From: an uncultured Clostridium sp.
GTDB taxonomy: Bacteria > Bacillota_A > Clostridia > TANB77 > CAG-508
Direction of reading: 5' to 3'
DNA: 64,000 nucleotides
NCBI GenBank assembly: GCA_948466265.1
Contig: CAOJZU010000008.1
Location: 7,869-71,868 of the forward strand
Shown: in pieces, positions 12,257-23,975 of the stretch
Position numbering within the stretch: the stretch's first letter is position 1
Layout of the letters: the number at the start of each line of letters is the position of its first letter
Translations under genes and position numbers: made by a program
Notes under the pieces: model-generated
Told to the model about the DNA's origin: nothing
Databases searched by the model: none
What the model saw: the letters and a program-made list of their open reading frames with translations, nothing else

Positions 12257-12708
12257 TATGGTACCAATAATAGAGCTTAGAGGAGCAATACCAGTTGCGG
12301 TATTTACATTTCATCTTACATATTTTGAAGCATTTATTATAAGCTTTATTCGGAAATATTATTCCAGTTTATTTTATAGTAAAATTTATAAGACCAATAT
12401 TTAATTTACTTAGCAAAATAAAGTTATTTAAAGTAATTATAGACTGGGCCACAGAAAAGGCAACAAAAAAAATTGCAGAAAGCGAGAAACTTCAAAAGGC
12501 GACTCTTTTAGGTGTATATCTATTTGTAGCAATACCACTTCCAGGAACAGGAGCTTGGACAGGATCACTAATTGCAAATTTCTTGGACTTACCTCCTAAA
12601 AAGGCAATACCTCCAATAGTTTTAGGAGTATTTACTGCAGGAGTAATTATACTTGCTTTAACTGCAATGGCAAATGGAGGAATAAACTATTTGTTCACAC
12701 ATATGTAG
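12225..12708 (+). CDS. Small multidrug-export-type membrane protein, COG2426 family (1 recoding site)
   Basis: A gene of about 160 aa seen only when the skip at 12351 is made. The N-terminus MLGYLATFIISMVPIIELRG is followed by a GAIPVA helix, and after the skip FI-GNIIPVYFIVKF continues the membrane protein. Later segments VAIPLPGTGAWTGS and the closing hydrophobic helix are characteristic of this family of short polytopic proteins, whose substrate is not well established. The start overlaps tsaC, suggesting coupling. A bidirectional terminator follows. Confidence 0.8.
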
Positions 12709-12720
12709 AATTTAATTTTA

Positions 12721-12756
12721 TAACCCCTGAAGCTATTTGTGTAGCTTTAGGGGTTA
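12721..12756. terminator. Bidirectional terminator between convergent genes
   Basis: Inverted repeat TAACCCCTGAAGCTA / TAGCTTTAGGGGTTA with a six-base loop, between the membrane-protein gene and the 3' end of dapB. A and T tracts on either side suit both directions. Confidence 0.85.
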
Positions 12757-12791
12757 TTTATAATGTAATAAAATAAGTAAAAAATACTATA

Positions 12792-13537
12792 TTATACCAT
12801 GTCATTCATTGAATAAAGCCCATTTGGCTTATCCTTGATAAATCGTGCTGCTTTAACAGCTCCTTCTGCGAAAACAGACCTAGAATAAGATGTATGTTTT
12901 ATTTCAAAAGTATCATTTAGTCCAAAGAATTGTACAGTATGTTCTCCAACAATATTACCTCCACGAATAGAAGTAATACCGATTTCATCATCTCCTCTTT
13001 TACTAGATAAATCATGCCTATTATATACATATTTCATTTTCCCACCGAACAGCATCATTTATGCTATTTGCAAGGAGAAGGGCAGTTCCACTTGGTGCAT
13101 CTACTTTATTTCTATGATGAGTTTCTGTTATTTCTATATCAGAATTTGTAAATAGTGGAGCAATCTGAGCTACCAATTTACACATAAGATTTATATCGAA
13201 AGACATATTTGCAGATTTAAAGATTGGTAAATTTTTAGCATAATCTTCTAATATTTTTTCCTGATCATTATTAAATCCAGTAGTTGCAATAACAATTGGA
13301 ATATGCTTTTCTTTTGCATATTTTAATATTTCTAAAGTTAAATGTACATGCGAAAAATCTATAATAACATCAGGAGATTCCTTTATATCAGAGATTTTAT
13401 CATATACAGGAATATCTCCAAAACTTCCTGAGAACTGGTTAAAACCGCATATAAAATTCAAATCATGTTCTTTTTCTATGCAATCTATAACTTCTCTTCC
13501 CATTCTTCCGAAGTGCTCCACTAACTAATATATTCAT
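12792..13537 (-). CDS. dapB: 4-hydroxy-tetrahydrodipicolinate reductase DapB (2 recoding sites)
   Basis: NAD(P)H-dependent step of lysine and diaminopimelate synthesis. On the minus strand the start ATG at 13537 leads to MNILVSGAL, then an in-frame CGG (C at 13510) whose skip gives GRMGREV, completing the dinucleotide-binding GALGRMG loop. The catalytic ETHHRNKVDAPSGTA motif is intact. A second skip at 13047 gives DAV-GGKMKYVYNRH, followed by KRGDDEIGITSIRGGNIVGEH. The joined length is about 247 aa. TGC GGT (near 13442) and ATC GGT (near 12977) are out-of-phase CGGs read normally. It lies downstream of purH on the same strand. The minus-strand sites show the phenomenon follows the gene, not the DNA strand. 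Confidence 0.95.
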
Positions 13538-13593
13538 AAAACTTTTCCTTTCTCTTATTTATAAAAATTCAGAGAGTTTATTTTTTTGAACTT

Positions 13594-15141
13594 CTAGTGT
13601 TTAAAGTGTCTCATATGAGTAAAAATCATAGAGATACCATATTCATTACACTTATCAATAGAATCTTGGTCTTTTATAGAGCCACCTGGCTGAACAATTG
13701 CAGTAATACCAGCTTGATATGCTGCTTCAACACAATCTGCAAAAGGGAAGAATGCATCAGATGCAAGTACTGCTCCTTTTGTTACCTCATCTCCAATTAG
13801 TTCTTTTGAATGTTCTATACATTGTTTTAATGCCCAAATACGATTTACTTGGCCAGGGCCAATTCCTATTGTTTGTTTATTCTTTGCTAAAACAATACCA
13901 TTAGATTTAGCAAATTTTACAACTTTAAGTCCAAACATCATATCTTCAAGTTCTTTATCAGTAGGTTTTCTATCAGTTACAACTTCATAATTATCTAGAA
14001 GTTTTGAATCTATTGTTTGAACTATGACACCACCATTAATTTTTTTAATGTCTAAAGAACCTTCAGGTTGTTTAACTGAGATTTCAGGTAATTCTAAAAG
14101 TCTTAAGTTTTTCTTTGCTTTTAATAATTCGAGAGCTTCTTTTTCAAAAGAAGGAGCAACAATAACCTCTAAGAAAATTTCTTTCATTTCTTCAGCCATT
14201 TTCTTTGTTATTTCTCTATTTACTGTAACAATTCCTCCAAATATAGAGGTCTTATCAGCGTTAAATGCTTTAGTCCATGCTTCGTAAATATCCCCGCCAG
14301 AACCAACGCCGCAAGGGTTTCCGTGTTTGCAAGCAACAACAGTACTCTCATCAAATTCTTTTAATAGTTCTAAAGCACCATTTGTATCATTAATATTATT
14401 AAATGAAAGCTCTTTTCCATTTAACTGAGTAGCTGATACAAGGGAACCTTCACATTTTCCGATTTCTTTATAAAGACAAGCTTTTTGATGTGGATTTTCT
14501 CCATATCTCATTTCTTGAACTTTTTCATAGGTAAAAGTTAGAGCTTCAGGAAAACTTTCATCTTTTCTTTCAGATTTGATAAAAGACGCAATCATTGCAT
14601 CATAATTTGCAGTATGCTCAAAAACTTTATTCATTAGATAAAATTTTGTATCAAGTGATACAGAGCCGTTTTGATGTAGCTCATTTAAAACAACTTCGTA
14701 ATCACTTGGATCTGTTATAACTGTTACATCTTGATAATTTTTAGCAGCACTTCTAAGCATTGTTGGACCACCAATGTCAATATTTTCTACACATTCTTCA
14801 CGTGTAGCATTAGGTTTTAAAATTGTTTGTTTAAAAGGATAAAGATTAACAATAACGAAATCTATTGTATCAACATCTAAATCTTGTAGCTGTTTCATAT
14901 GTTCTTCTTTTGACCTCATAGCAAGTATTCCTGCATGAACTTTTGGATGTAAAGTTTTAACTCTTCCATCTAAACATTCAGGAAAACCTGTGAGTTCAGA
15001 AATTTCAGTGGCTAGAATTCCTTCTTCTTTGAGTTTATTATATGTACCGCCAGTTGAAATGATATCGATGCCAAGTTTTTCTAATTCTTTTGCAAATTCT
15101 ACAATACCTGTTTTGTCAGATACACTAATTAAAGCCTTCAT
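13594..15141 (-). CDS. purH: Bifunctional AICAR transformylase / IMP cyclohydrolase PurH
   Basis: Last two steps of de novo purine synthesis. About 515 aa from the ATG at 15141, which has a GGAGG Shine-Dalgarno just upstream; a further in-frame ATG at 15153 is less well placed. The N-terminal MGS-like cyclohydrolase domain shows LISVSDKTG and DGRVKTLHPKVHAGIL. The transformylase domain shows RYGENPHQKA, KHGNPCG and the ASDAFFPFADC segment. It is uninterrupted: all of its CGGs (for example CAC GGA, TGC GGC, GGC GGG, AAC GGC) are in the harmless third phase, making this long gene a good negative control. Confidence 0.98.
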   Translation of the reverse strand: MKALISVSDKTGIVEFAKELEKLGIDIISTGGTYNKLKEEGILATEISELTGFPECLDGRVKTLHPKVHAGILAMRSKEEHMKQLQDLDVDTIDFVIVNLYPFKQTILKPNATREECVENIDIGGPTMLRSAAKNYQDVTVITDPSDYEVVLNELHQNGSVSLDTKFYLMNKVFEHTANYDAMIASFIKSERKDESFPEALTFTYEKVQEMRYGENPHQKACLYKEIGKCEGSLVSATQLNGKELSFNNINDTNGALELLKEFDESTVVACKHGNPCGVGSGGDIYEAWTKAFNADKTSIFGGIVTVNREITKKMAEEMKEIFLEVIVAPSFEKEALELLKAKKNLRLLELPEISVKQPEGSLDIKKINGGVIVQTIDSKLLDNYEVVTDRKPTDKELEDMMFGLKVVKFAKSNGIVLAKNKQTIGIGPGQVNRIWALKQCIEHSKELIGDEVTKGAVLASDAFFPFADCVEAAYQAGITAIVQPGGSIKDQDSIDKCNEYGISMIFTHMRHFKH

Positions 15142-15153
15142 ATATACCTCCAT

Positions 15154-15486
15154 ACATTAGATTTTATTTTTTTCATTTTCTCATATTTTCAAAAACATTA
15201 TACTACAAGTTTTAGTGTAATACAAGACAAAAATAAGAATAAAATACCATATATCTTACGGATATTCAGATATTTGCAATTATTACAATTAAAAGTAAAA
15301 ATGAAATAAAAATATAAAGTAAATGTAATATAAGATGTAAATGAGCTGAAAGCCTAAGGAAACATAGGTAATTACTAAGAAAGACTTATTTGAGAAAGTT
15401 GAAATGAAAACAAAAGATATGCTATAATATGTTTACATGGAATACATGATATTGTATAATTAAGTTTATTCTAGAGAAGAGAGGAA
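15154..15486. other. Intergenic region between divergent purH and the dockerin gene
   Basis: About 330 bases, very A/T-rich. It holds a promoter for the rightward gene (listed separately) and must hold the purH promoter. A short stretch GCTGAAAGCCTAAGG near 15342 looks mildly structured, but I cannot match it to a riboswitch class. Confidence 0.4.
15399..15428 (+). promoter_or_regulatory. Probable SigA-type promoter for the dockerin protein gene
   Basis: TTGAAA at 15399-15404, 18-base spacer, TATAAT at 15423-15428, about 60 bases before the start codon. Confidence 0.55.
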
Positions 15487-15492
15487 ATGAAA

Positions 15493-18400
15493 ATGGAAAA
15501 GAATATTAGAAATAGTAAATTTAAATTTTTATTTAAAATACTTTTTATTTTTACTTTATTATTTGTAGTATTTTTAGCTATTCAAAAAGAGAGTCGGAAT
15601 TTCTATAGTATTTGCAAATAGTGAAGAATCAGAAGAAAATACTGAGTCAGAATATTATTATTTATCAGACTTAGATCCAACCTATACAAAAGTTGGTTGG
15701 GGAAGTTTTATAAAAGATAAAGCTTCTGATGGCTCATTAATTTCTGTAAAAGTAGAGGGAGGATATTATTCTTTTGATAAAGGACTATGGGCTCATGCAA
15801 CATCTGATATAAGATATAATTTAACAGGATATGATTATGATTATTTTACAGCATACATAGGTCTAAATAAAACCGCTGCTAGTTCTAGCAATGGTGTTAT
15901 ATATAGAATTTATACATCTCAAGATGGAACTAACTGGGGTGATCCAATAGGTGGAGATATTATAAAAAAACCTGGAGAAAATGCGACACCTATTAGAATT
16001 GATATCAGACAAAATAAATATTTAAGATTAGTAGCAGATTCAAATGGTCCTAATGGAAATGACCATTCTGTTTATGCTGATACAAAATTAATAAAAGATG
16101 GATATAAAGAGCCTGGTGAGGAAGAAGTGCCTCTACTTTCAGAATTAGATGCAATATTAAAGAGTGCTAATATAAATGAAAATATAGATATAGCTACATA
16201 TATTAAGCAACATCCAGATTATGAGTTAGCTCTATTACAAAGAACTTTTGTAAAAAGAGTTGGACCATATGCTCTAAGACGCTTTATAGCAGAAAATGAG
16301 GAAAATAAAAACATACTTAATTGGTTAATGTATAACAGTGAATTAGGAAAAGATGATAATGCAGAAAGAGACAAAGCAGAAAACTTACGTCTTTACTTAC
16401 TTGGTGGAGCACCAGACGGAGGAAACTATTATAATTCATTGACTCAGCTTTCTAGACTTTATGATGAATATAGTGGTGATTTTGCAAATAATACAGCAAT
16501 AAACAATGATTTATGCCCAGAAGGTATGACTAGAGGCGATTTATATAAAAAAATGGCAATTACACTTTCTTTAACACATACACAAACAGTTGGTTTATGG
16601 ATGCAATCAGGTGCAGCAGAAAACAAATCAGATGCCCTTAAACGTTATGCAATATATAAATATATGTATGAAAATGATAAGTTTGATTTAACAGCAATAG
16701 GAGAAACATGGAATATAGCAAAATGGTTTGAAACTCTAAATGTTGAAGAAATGCGTTTTATTATGAATAATCTAATAGATGACGAAGAGATTTTATGGTT
16801 AAATGCATATGTTCAAGATAACATAGATAAATATAGACAATACAAATATATAACACCTCACCCATATATAGCATATGTATGGCCAAATTACGGGGATAGC
16901 AGGTATTATGCTGAAGAAAATGTAGATTATTTTAATAAATTATTTGCAGTAAATAAGAAGGCTGATAATAAAGGTACAGAATTTACTCAAGACGAAGTTC
17001 AAAAGGTTGGTTTATGGGATACGACATTTACTATACCTGGAGGTAAAAACAATCAAACTTATACATTTAAAGTAACAAGAGGCACACCAGATTATAAATT
17101 ATATAAAGTATGGATGAACTTTAGAAATAAATTTGGTACTGGTTGTGTTTGTGGTGGTATATCAAAAAGTGGTTCAAATATTCGTGCAACTCATGGAATA
17201 CCGGCAACTGTTATTGGTCAACCAGGACATGCAGCACTTCTATATTATACTCAAAACATGGATCCTAATAGTGTATACTATGGAAAAGGATATTGGAATA
17301 TTGATAACGACGTAAGTGGTTGGACATTATCAGAAAAAGGTGAAAGAATGTTACTTGGTTGGGGTAACAATAGAAGCTTTGCTACGGGATATACAGTAGT
17401 ATATATGCAACTTGCACAAGAAGCATTAAATGATTACGAAAATTTTGAAAAAGCAGAAGAAGTTATTATGCTTGCAGACGTATATAGCGGAAACTTAGAA
17501 AATCAGGAAGAAGTATATGAAAAACAAGAACTAATATATAGAAAAGCATTAGAAAAACAACCTATAAATATTGACGCATGGTATAATTTAATACTTTTAT
17601 ATAATGCAAATAATAGTAAAACTGAAGATGATTTTTACGCTTTAGCAGAAGAAGTAGCAGAAGCTCTAAAAGACTTTCCATTACCAATGTATCAATTAAC
17701 AAATTTGATAAAACCACATTTAACAACTATACAAAATACTTATAAATTTACACTTTTACAAACGAATATTTTAACAGAAGCAAGTACTCTTCCTAATAGT
17801 GAGACGAGGGTATGTCAGCCAAGTTTAACAAGGCTTGAAGCAAACCATTTACTTGGAAAAGTAGATAAATCTATTGCAACATTTTCATTTGATGGGGCTA
17901 ATGCAGGAAAACTTGTATTTGCAAGTAAATTTGATGGAAATGGTTTCCGATTTGAATATAGTTTAGATGGAAAACAAACATGGAAGACTGGAAACTCATT
18001 TACAGCTGAAGAAGAACATAAATGGCAATTAACAAGAGAAGAAATTGAGAGTATAACATCTGCAAATGATATTTATATAAACATTGAAGGAGTTCCTCGT
18101 AATGATGACACTATATTCCAAATAGATATAACAGAACAAGCTCTTCCAGTTAACTTATTTGCAAATGACTTAGAGAATAGAGTTGTTGGTGTTAATCTAA
18201 ATACAGAATGGCGTTATACAGAAAATGACCCATGGATTTCATATAGTACAGCTTCTCCAGATCTAACAGGAAATAAAACTGTACAAGTAAGACAACCAGC
18301 AACAGGCACAAAATTAACAAGTCCTGCATCTCCAGTATATACATTTACACCTGATAATCAGCCAGATACAAGAAAATATATACCAGTATCACATTTATCT

Positions 18401-20270
18401 ATTGCAGGAGTTTCAACACAAGCTACAAATAATGGTGGAGCTGCAACAAATGCAATTGATGCAAATTATAATACTAGATATCACTCAGCATGGAATGGAA
18501 CTGATACTGAGCGTTACATTATTATTGAATTAGACTATCCAGTTTACTTATCAGCTGTAGAGTTTGTACCTGCAGGTGGAGGAAACCGGTAAAATATATG
18601 ATGGTACTATTTATGGTAGTATGAATGGTGAAGATTGGGAAATTTTAAAGCAGGAAACTAACCTTAGGTATACGAATGCAGCAGATACAATTGAACAAGC
18701 AAAAGAAAATACTAAAAGCTTTGAAATTGAGGAGCCAAAACAAGTTAAGTTTGTCAAAATAAAAGCAGATAGAAGTAATGCCAACTGGTTTGCTGCAAGA
18801 GCATTTAATTTATACCAAGATACAACTAGTGATCCTCGTCCTACAGCAGGTGTTGCATATAGTACTACAGAATCAACAAATGGCATTGTAGTTGCAAGAT
18901 TAATAAACCCAAGTAAAGAAATTACTATCACAAGTGAAGGTGGAGATACACATATATTTACAGAGAATGGTGAATTTACATTTACTTTTGTAGATAAAGA
19001 AGGAAATCAAGGAACAGCAACAGCAAAAGTTACTTGGATTGATAAAGATGGACCAACAGCTGATGTAAAATATAAACTAGATGCTGAAAAGAAATTACTT
19101 ATCTTATTAGATGATATTAGTGAAGATGTATATTTATTAGATAGTAATAATAATAAAACAAACTATATTGAAGTTAATGACAATAAAAAAGTAACTAATA
19201 TTTCATATTTGGATTCTAATGGTAATGTATATAAAGTAGTTGATATAGATGAAGAAGGAAATATTACAAAAGTAACATATAAGAATACAACTAATGAAGT
19301 TAATGAGGTTTCAAGTTATGTTACTACATTAGAAAATGGAACAGTAACTGGCGAAGAATACTTTGATGAACATGGTACACCTATTTTAGATTTAGAAGAT
19401 GGAGAAAAAGAAACTTTAAGAAGATTACAACAAACTACATCAAACCCATTAGAATATATCTTTGCTGAAAGTGGAGACTATGAGTTTAAAATACTAGATA
19501 AAGCAAATAATATAGCTTATAAGAGTATAAAAGTAGATTATATTGATAATGATACTAAAATTTTAGCAAGTGATATTACTTATGACATTACAAAATCAAC
19601 ATGTAAAGATGTTATTGCAACAATTAAACCATATATAATTGATACTGATGGATCTGAAAATAAAAATGTGGTAATGGTAGATAAAGCTGGAAATAGTATA
19701 GATACATATAATCATACATTTATAGAAAATGGACAGTTTGTATTTTATTATAAAGATGTATTAGATACTGAAAATTGGGAAATAAAAAGTCATATAGCAA
19801 GAGTAACTTGGATTGATAAAGATGCCCCAACGGCAAAAATTAAATATAGCACACAGTCTTCTACAAAAGGACCAGTAACGGCTACTTTGGTAGATGAAAG
19901 TGAAGAAATTATAATTACAAATAATGGAACAATGAGAGAATATATATTTACAGAAAATGGGGAATTTACATTTGAATTTGAAGATAAAGCGGGAAACAAA
20001 GGAACAGCAACAGCCAAAGTTACTTGGATTAATAAAAATCAAGGAGGATCAAGTGGAGGATCTTCTACATCAGTAAAAAAAGGTGATGTTAATTTTGATG
20101 GAAAGATAACACTTGAAGATTTAGCTAGAATAAAGATGCATTTGATAGATAAAGAGGTTTTAACAGGTAATAGCTTTAAAGCAGGTGATGTTAATTCTGA
20201 TGGAAGAATTACACTTGAAGATTCAGCTAGAGTAAAAATGCATTTAATAGGTTTATTAGAAATAAAATAA
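15493..20270 (+). CDS. Giant secreted multidomain protein: NPCBM, transglutaminase-like core, F5/8C, Ig-like repeats, dockerin (2 recoding sites)
   Basis: About 1,590 aa. A signal peptide or membrane helix (about residues 12-38) is interrupted by CGG at 15595 (KES-GISIVFANS). Then come an NPCBM-like carbohydrate-binding domain (GWGSFIKDKASDGS ... FDKGLWAHA); a large central domain with a papain/transglutaminase-like arrangement TGCVCGGISK, GQPGHAALLYY and YWNIDNDVSGW; a discoidin/F5-8C domain spanning the second skip at 18587 (GGGN-GKIYDGTIYG); two related Ig-like repeats (about 18840-19060 and 19830-20040, each with FTENGEFTF and ATAKVTWI); and a C-terminal dockerin duplex (GDVNFDGKITLEDLARIKMHL, GDVNSDGRITLEDSARVKMHL). 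The dockerin suggests docking on a cohesin scaffold; the enzymatic activity is inferred from the Cys/His/Asp spacing only. The start at 15493 is favoured over 15487 by Shine-Dalgarno spacing. Confidence 0.85.
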
Positions 20271-20281
20271 TAAAAATTATT

Positions 20282-20317
20282 AAAGAGAGATTTCATTAAG
20301 GAATGAAATCTCTCTTT
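20282..20317. terminator. Bidirectional terminator between convergent genes
   Basis: Inverted repeat AAAGAGAGATTTCATT / AATGAAATCTCTCTTT followed by T's, between the dockerin gene and the converging PBP gene. Confidence 0.88.
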
Positions 20318-20323
20318 TGTATA

Positions 20324-22319
20324 TCAAATATCACACATTACAGAGCCACCAGTTTCTAATTTTATTCCCTTTTTTGGAGTTTGTTCCTTTATAGTGGTTA
20401 TAGTTTTATCAATACCTTCTTCTGTATCAGTATTTAATTTTATATTAAGTCCTAGATTTTCTAATACATTTTTAGCTTCCTTTATAGTCATGCCGTGTAA
20501 TATTTGGAACAGTAACATATTCTTTGCTTTCTTCTTCTTTTTTAATCTCCATATATGGTAAAACTTCACTTAAAATTTTTCCGAGCTGTAGGGGAAGCAA
20601 CAGCACCTCCTTGGTGTCCTCCTTCTCCTGTAGGGTTATATAAAACTACAAGTATTACAAGTTCAGGTTTATCGGTAGGAGAGATTCCCATAAATGAAGT
20701 AATATATTTATTTGTATTTACTCCGGTCTTCTGATGTACCTGTTTTCCCGCCTATTGTATAACCTTCTACCTTTGCACCCTTTCCAGTACCTTCTGCTAC
20801 AACTGAGTGCATCATATCACGAACTTTACTTGCAGTTTCCTCTGTTATAACAGTGGCTTTAATATTGGTTTCAATATTTTTCTTTTCACCAGTTTCTGAA
20901 TCAATAGTAGCTGTTACAAATCTTGGAGTAACTAATTTTCCACCATTTGCAATGCTAGATACTGCAGTTACAAGTTGTATTGGAGTTATCTCAAATCTCT
21001 GCCCAAAGGATATGGTTGCAAGTTCTACAGGACCGACTTTATCTTCTGCAAAAAATATACTTCCTGCTTCTCCGAGGTAAATCAATACCAGTTCTATCTA
21101 AAAGGCCAAATCTCCTTAAATAATCATAATATGTTTTTACTCCTATTTTCTGTCCGAGCCCAATAAAAACAGGGTTACAAGAATTCATAAGAGCATTTCT
21201 TAAAGACTGTGAGCCATGTGGTCTATAATATCTCCAGCATTTGATAGAAGTCCCTACAACGTCTATTCTACCAGTACAGCAAAATTCACCTGCTCTATCT
21301 ATATCAGTTACTAATCCTTCCTCAAGAGCTGCAGATGTTGTTATAAGCTTAAAAGTAGAACCAGGTTCATATGTATCTGCGATGGCTTTGTTTCTCCACA
21401 TTTTTTGTAGGTTGTTATTTCTTTCAGTAGCAGATAGTGTAGTCCAAGAATGTAAAAGGTCTTCATTATTTATAGTAAAAGGATTATTTAAGTCATATTC
21501 TGGATATGTTACCATTGAAAGAATGTCGCCATTGTTTGGATCCATTATTATGCAAGCGCCGACCGGTCTTCACATTTATTATCAATACAAGCTTCTTCTA
21601 AGTATTTAGTCACAATTGACTGAATGTTTACATCAATACTAAGACTTAGGCTATCTCCATTTACAGCAGGAGTATATCCTTCTTCGCCGATTACCAATTA
21701 TACTTCCGACTGGCATCAGATTTACGTACTATTTTACCCTTTTCACCACTTAGAATGTCGTCATATTTTGCTTCTATTCCATCAAGTCCTTGATTATCTG
21801 ATCCTGTAAATCCGAATTATGTGAGAGGCAGTAGTACCATATGGATAATATCTTTTTGTGTCCTCATCAATATTTATTCCATTTACAATCTGGTTTTCCT
21901 TCATCCAAAGTCTTAATTTGTCAGTTTTTTCTTTATCTACTTTTTTTGCTATTGTTTCAATAGATGTTTTTCTTTTTACTCTTTTTAAAATGGTTTCATA
22001 ATCTAATTCAAAGATGCTAGATAAAGCATGAGCTACTTTTTCTTTATTTTCTGAAGAAATATTTGTTGGATTTACAGTTACAGTTTCAACACTTGCACTC
22101 ATAGCTAAAACTTCGCCATTTCTATCATAAATTGTTCCGCGATTTGGATTTATTGTTCTATCTAGTGTTTGCTGAACATATGCCATAGTTTGAAGTTCGT
22201 CACCTTGAACAAATTGTATAAAACCGAATTTTTAATATAAGAAGAAAAAATAAAATAACAGTGACAATTAGCATATTTTTCATTCTTTTTTTTCTAGTAA
22301 TTCCTGACAAGGGTATCAC
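20324..22319 (-). CDS. Class B penicillin-binding protein with PASTA domain (SpoVD/FtsI-like; 10 recoding sites)
   Basis: Minus-strand paralogue of the PBP at 9253-11579, about 661 aa. Transpeptidase motifs are STFK (EPGSTFKLI), SCN (MNSCNPVF) and KTG (GGKTGTSED); one PASTA domain (VPNITGMTIKEAKNVLENLG) ends the protein. Ten in-frame CGGs must each lose a C: 22226 (LKI-GFIQFV), 21814 (HII-GFTGSD), 21708 (DAS-GSIIGN), 21689 (GN-GEEGYTP), 21565 and 21561 (CED-G-GACIIMD, two skips one codon apart), 21074 (DLP-GEAGS), 20725 (SED-GVNTNK), 20583 (PTA-GKILSEV) and 20495 (NIT-GMTIKEA). Aligned with the paralogue, the glycines match (RIGFIQFVQG, SHVIGFTGTD), and the paralogue has ATC GGA where this gene has ATT C GGT. 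The start is uncertain: GTG 22319 with an AAAGG upstream, or TTG 22310 or ATG 22283. Divergent from murE. Confidence 0.9.
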
Positions 22320-22493
22320 CTAAACCTTTCTATAGATTATATTAAGATAAATTTCTAATATGAAAGCTATTCATCATTTACAAAGAAATTTCTTAAAATA
22401 CTGTACAAAAGAAAAATTTAATTATATAATATTGATTGAAAAATTATAAATATTATATAAAATTATGCATAGATATAAAGTGGGAGGCTATAT
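22320..22493. promoter_or_regulatory. Divergent promoter region between the PBP gene and murE
   Basis: A/T-rich spacer with TATATAATATTG near 22424 and further TATAAT-like hexamers; GTGGGAGG (22482-22489) is the murE Shine-Dalgarno. The exact promoter cannot be fixed by eye. Confidence 0.4.
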
Positions 22494-23972
22494 ATGGAAC
22501 TAAAAAAAGTCTTACAAGGAATAGATGGCATAAAAGCAAAAGGAGATTTGGATTTAGACATAAAAGACATTACAAATGATTCTAGAAAAGTAAAAAAAGG
22601 TTCAATGTTTATAGCAATTAAAGGATTTGAGACAGATGGACATAAATTTATAAAAGATGTAATAAAGATAGGACCAAGTGCTATTATGGTACAAGAAGGA
22701 GCAGATTTAAAGGAGTTGAAGACTGCTTTAGATATTACAATAATTGCAGTTCCTGATACAAGAAAAGCTTTGGCAATTGCAAGTTCTAATTTTTATAATA
22801 ATCCATCTTCCAAGCTTAAATTAATTGGTGTTACAGGAACAAAAGGCAAGACGACAACTACATATATGATAAAAGAAATGTTAGAAAAGCAAGGTAAGAA
22901 AGTACGGACTTATTCGGAACAATTGCTGTATATATAAATGGTAAAAAATATGGAGATTCTTCAAGAACTACTCCAGAAAGTATAGAACTTCAAGAAATTT
23001 TATCAAAAATGTGTGAGGAAAAAGTAGAATATGTAGTTATGGAAGTGTCTTCACAGAGCTTAAAATTAGATAGGGTATATGGATTAAATTTTGATATTGG
23101 TATATTTACAAACTTTTCAGAAGATCATATTAGTGAAAAAGAACACCCAGATATGGAAGACTACTTCATGTCAAAATTAAAATTATTTGATATGTGTAAA
23201 ATGGGATTTACAAATGTAGATGATTTACATGGATGTAAAGTTTTGAAAAAAGCAAATTGTGAAATGAAAACATATGGAATAGACAATAGTGCAAATCTAC
23301 TTGCAAAAGACATAACAATAACAAATACTTATGCAGATTTTAAAGTAAAACTTGGAGAAAGAAATGAAAGAGTAAAGGTTCGGAATTCCAGGTAGATTTA
23401 GTGTATATAATGCACTTGCTGCAATAGGTATTCGGACTTAAACTTGGAGTTGATACAGAGATTATAAAGGCTGCATTAGAAGAAGTCAGAGTTCCACGGT
23501 AGATCAGAACTTGTAGATAACAAAAAAGATCTAAATATAATGATAGACTACGCACATTCTCCTGAAAGTTTAGAAAACATTTTATCAGCAGTATCAGAGT
23601 ATACACCTCGGGAAAGTAATTTCTGTATTTGGATGTGGAGGAGATAGAGATTCTGGAAAACGTCCTATAATGGGAGAAATATCAGGAAGAATTGCAGATT
23701 ATACAATTATAACATCAGATAACCCAAGAACAGAAGAACCAGAAAAAATTGTAAAACAAATAGAAAAAGGAATAATAAAGACAAACGGGAAATATGAATG
23801 TATAGTAGACAGACGTGAAGCAATTAAAAAAGCAATAGAAATGGCAAGTAAAAGGGATTTGATAGTTCTTGCAGGTAAAGGACATGAACCATATCAAGAA
23901 GTTGACCACAAGATATATCCTTTTGATGAAAGATTAATCGTAAGAGAAATAATTGAGGAAATGGGGAAATAA
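22494..23972 (+). CDS. murE: UDP-MurNAc-tripeptide synthetase MurE (6 recoding sites)
   Basis: ATP-dependent ligase adding the third amino acid of the peptidoglycan stem. Motifs are TNDSRKVKKGSMFIAIKG (UDP-substrate domain), VTGTKGKTTTTYMI (ATP loop), SSQSLKLDRVYGLNFDIGIFTNFSEDH, and in the C-terminal domain CGGDRDSGKRPIMG and SDNPRTEEP. The DNPR motif is typical of meso-diaminopimelate-adding enzymes. CGG skips lie at 22905 and 22915 (KKV-GLI-GTIAVYI, matching the VGLIGTI strand of the family), 23381 (KV-GIPGRFSVYNALAA), 23433 (IGI-GLKLGVD), 23497 (RVP-GRSELVDN) and 23609 (YTP-GKVISVFGCGG). The joined length is about 490 aa. It heads a murE-mraY-ftsW-murG run. Confidence 0.96.
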
Positions 23973-23975
23973 CAG

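Noticed and set aside
15300..15420. Possible cyclic-di-GMP riboswitch upstream of the dockerin gene
   Set aside because: GCTGAAAGCC-like words are too short, and the likely promoter lies downstream of them.
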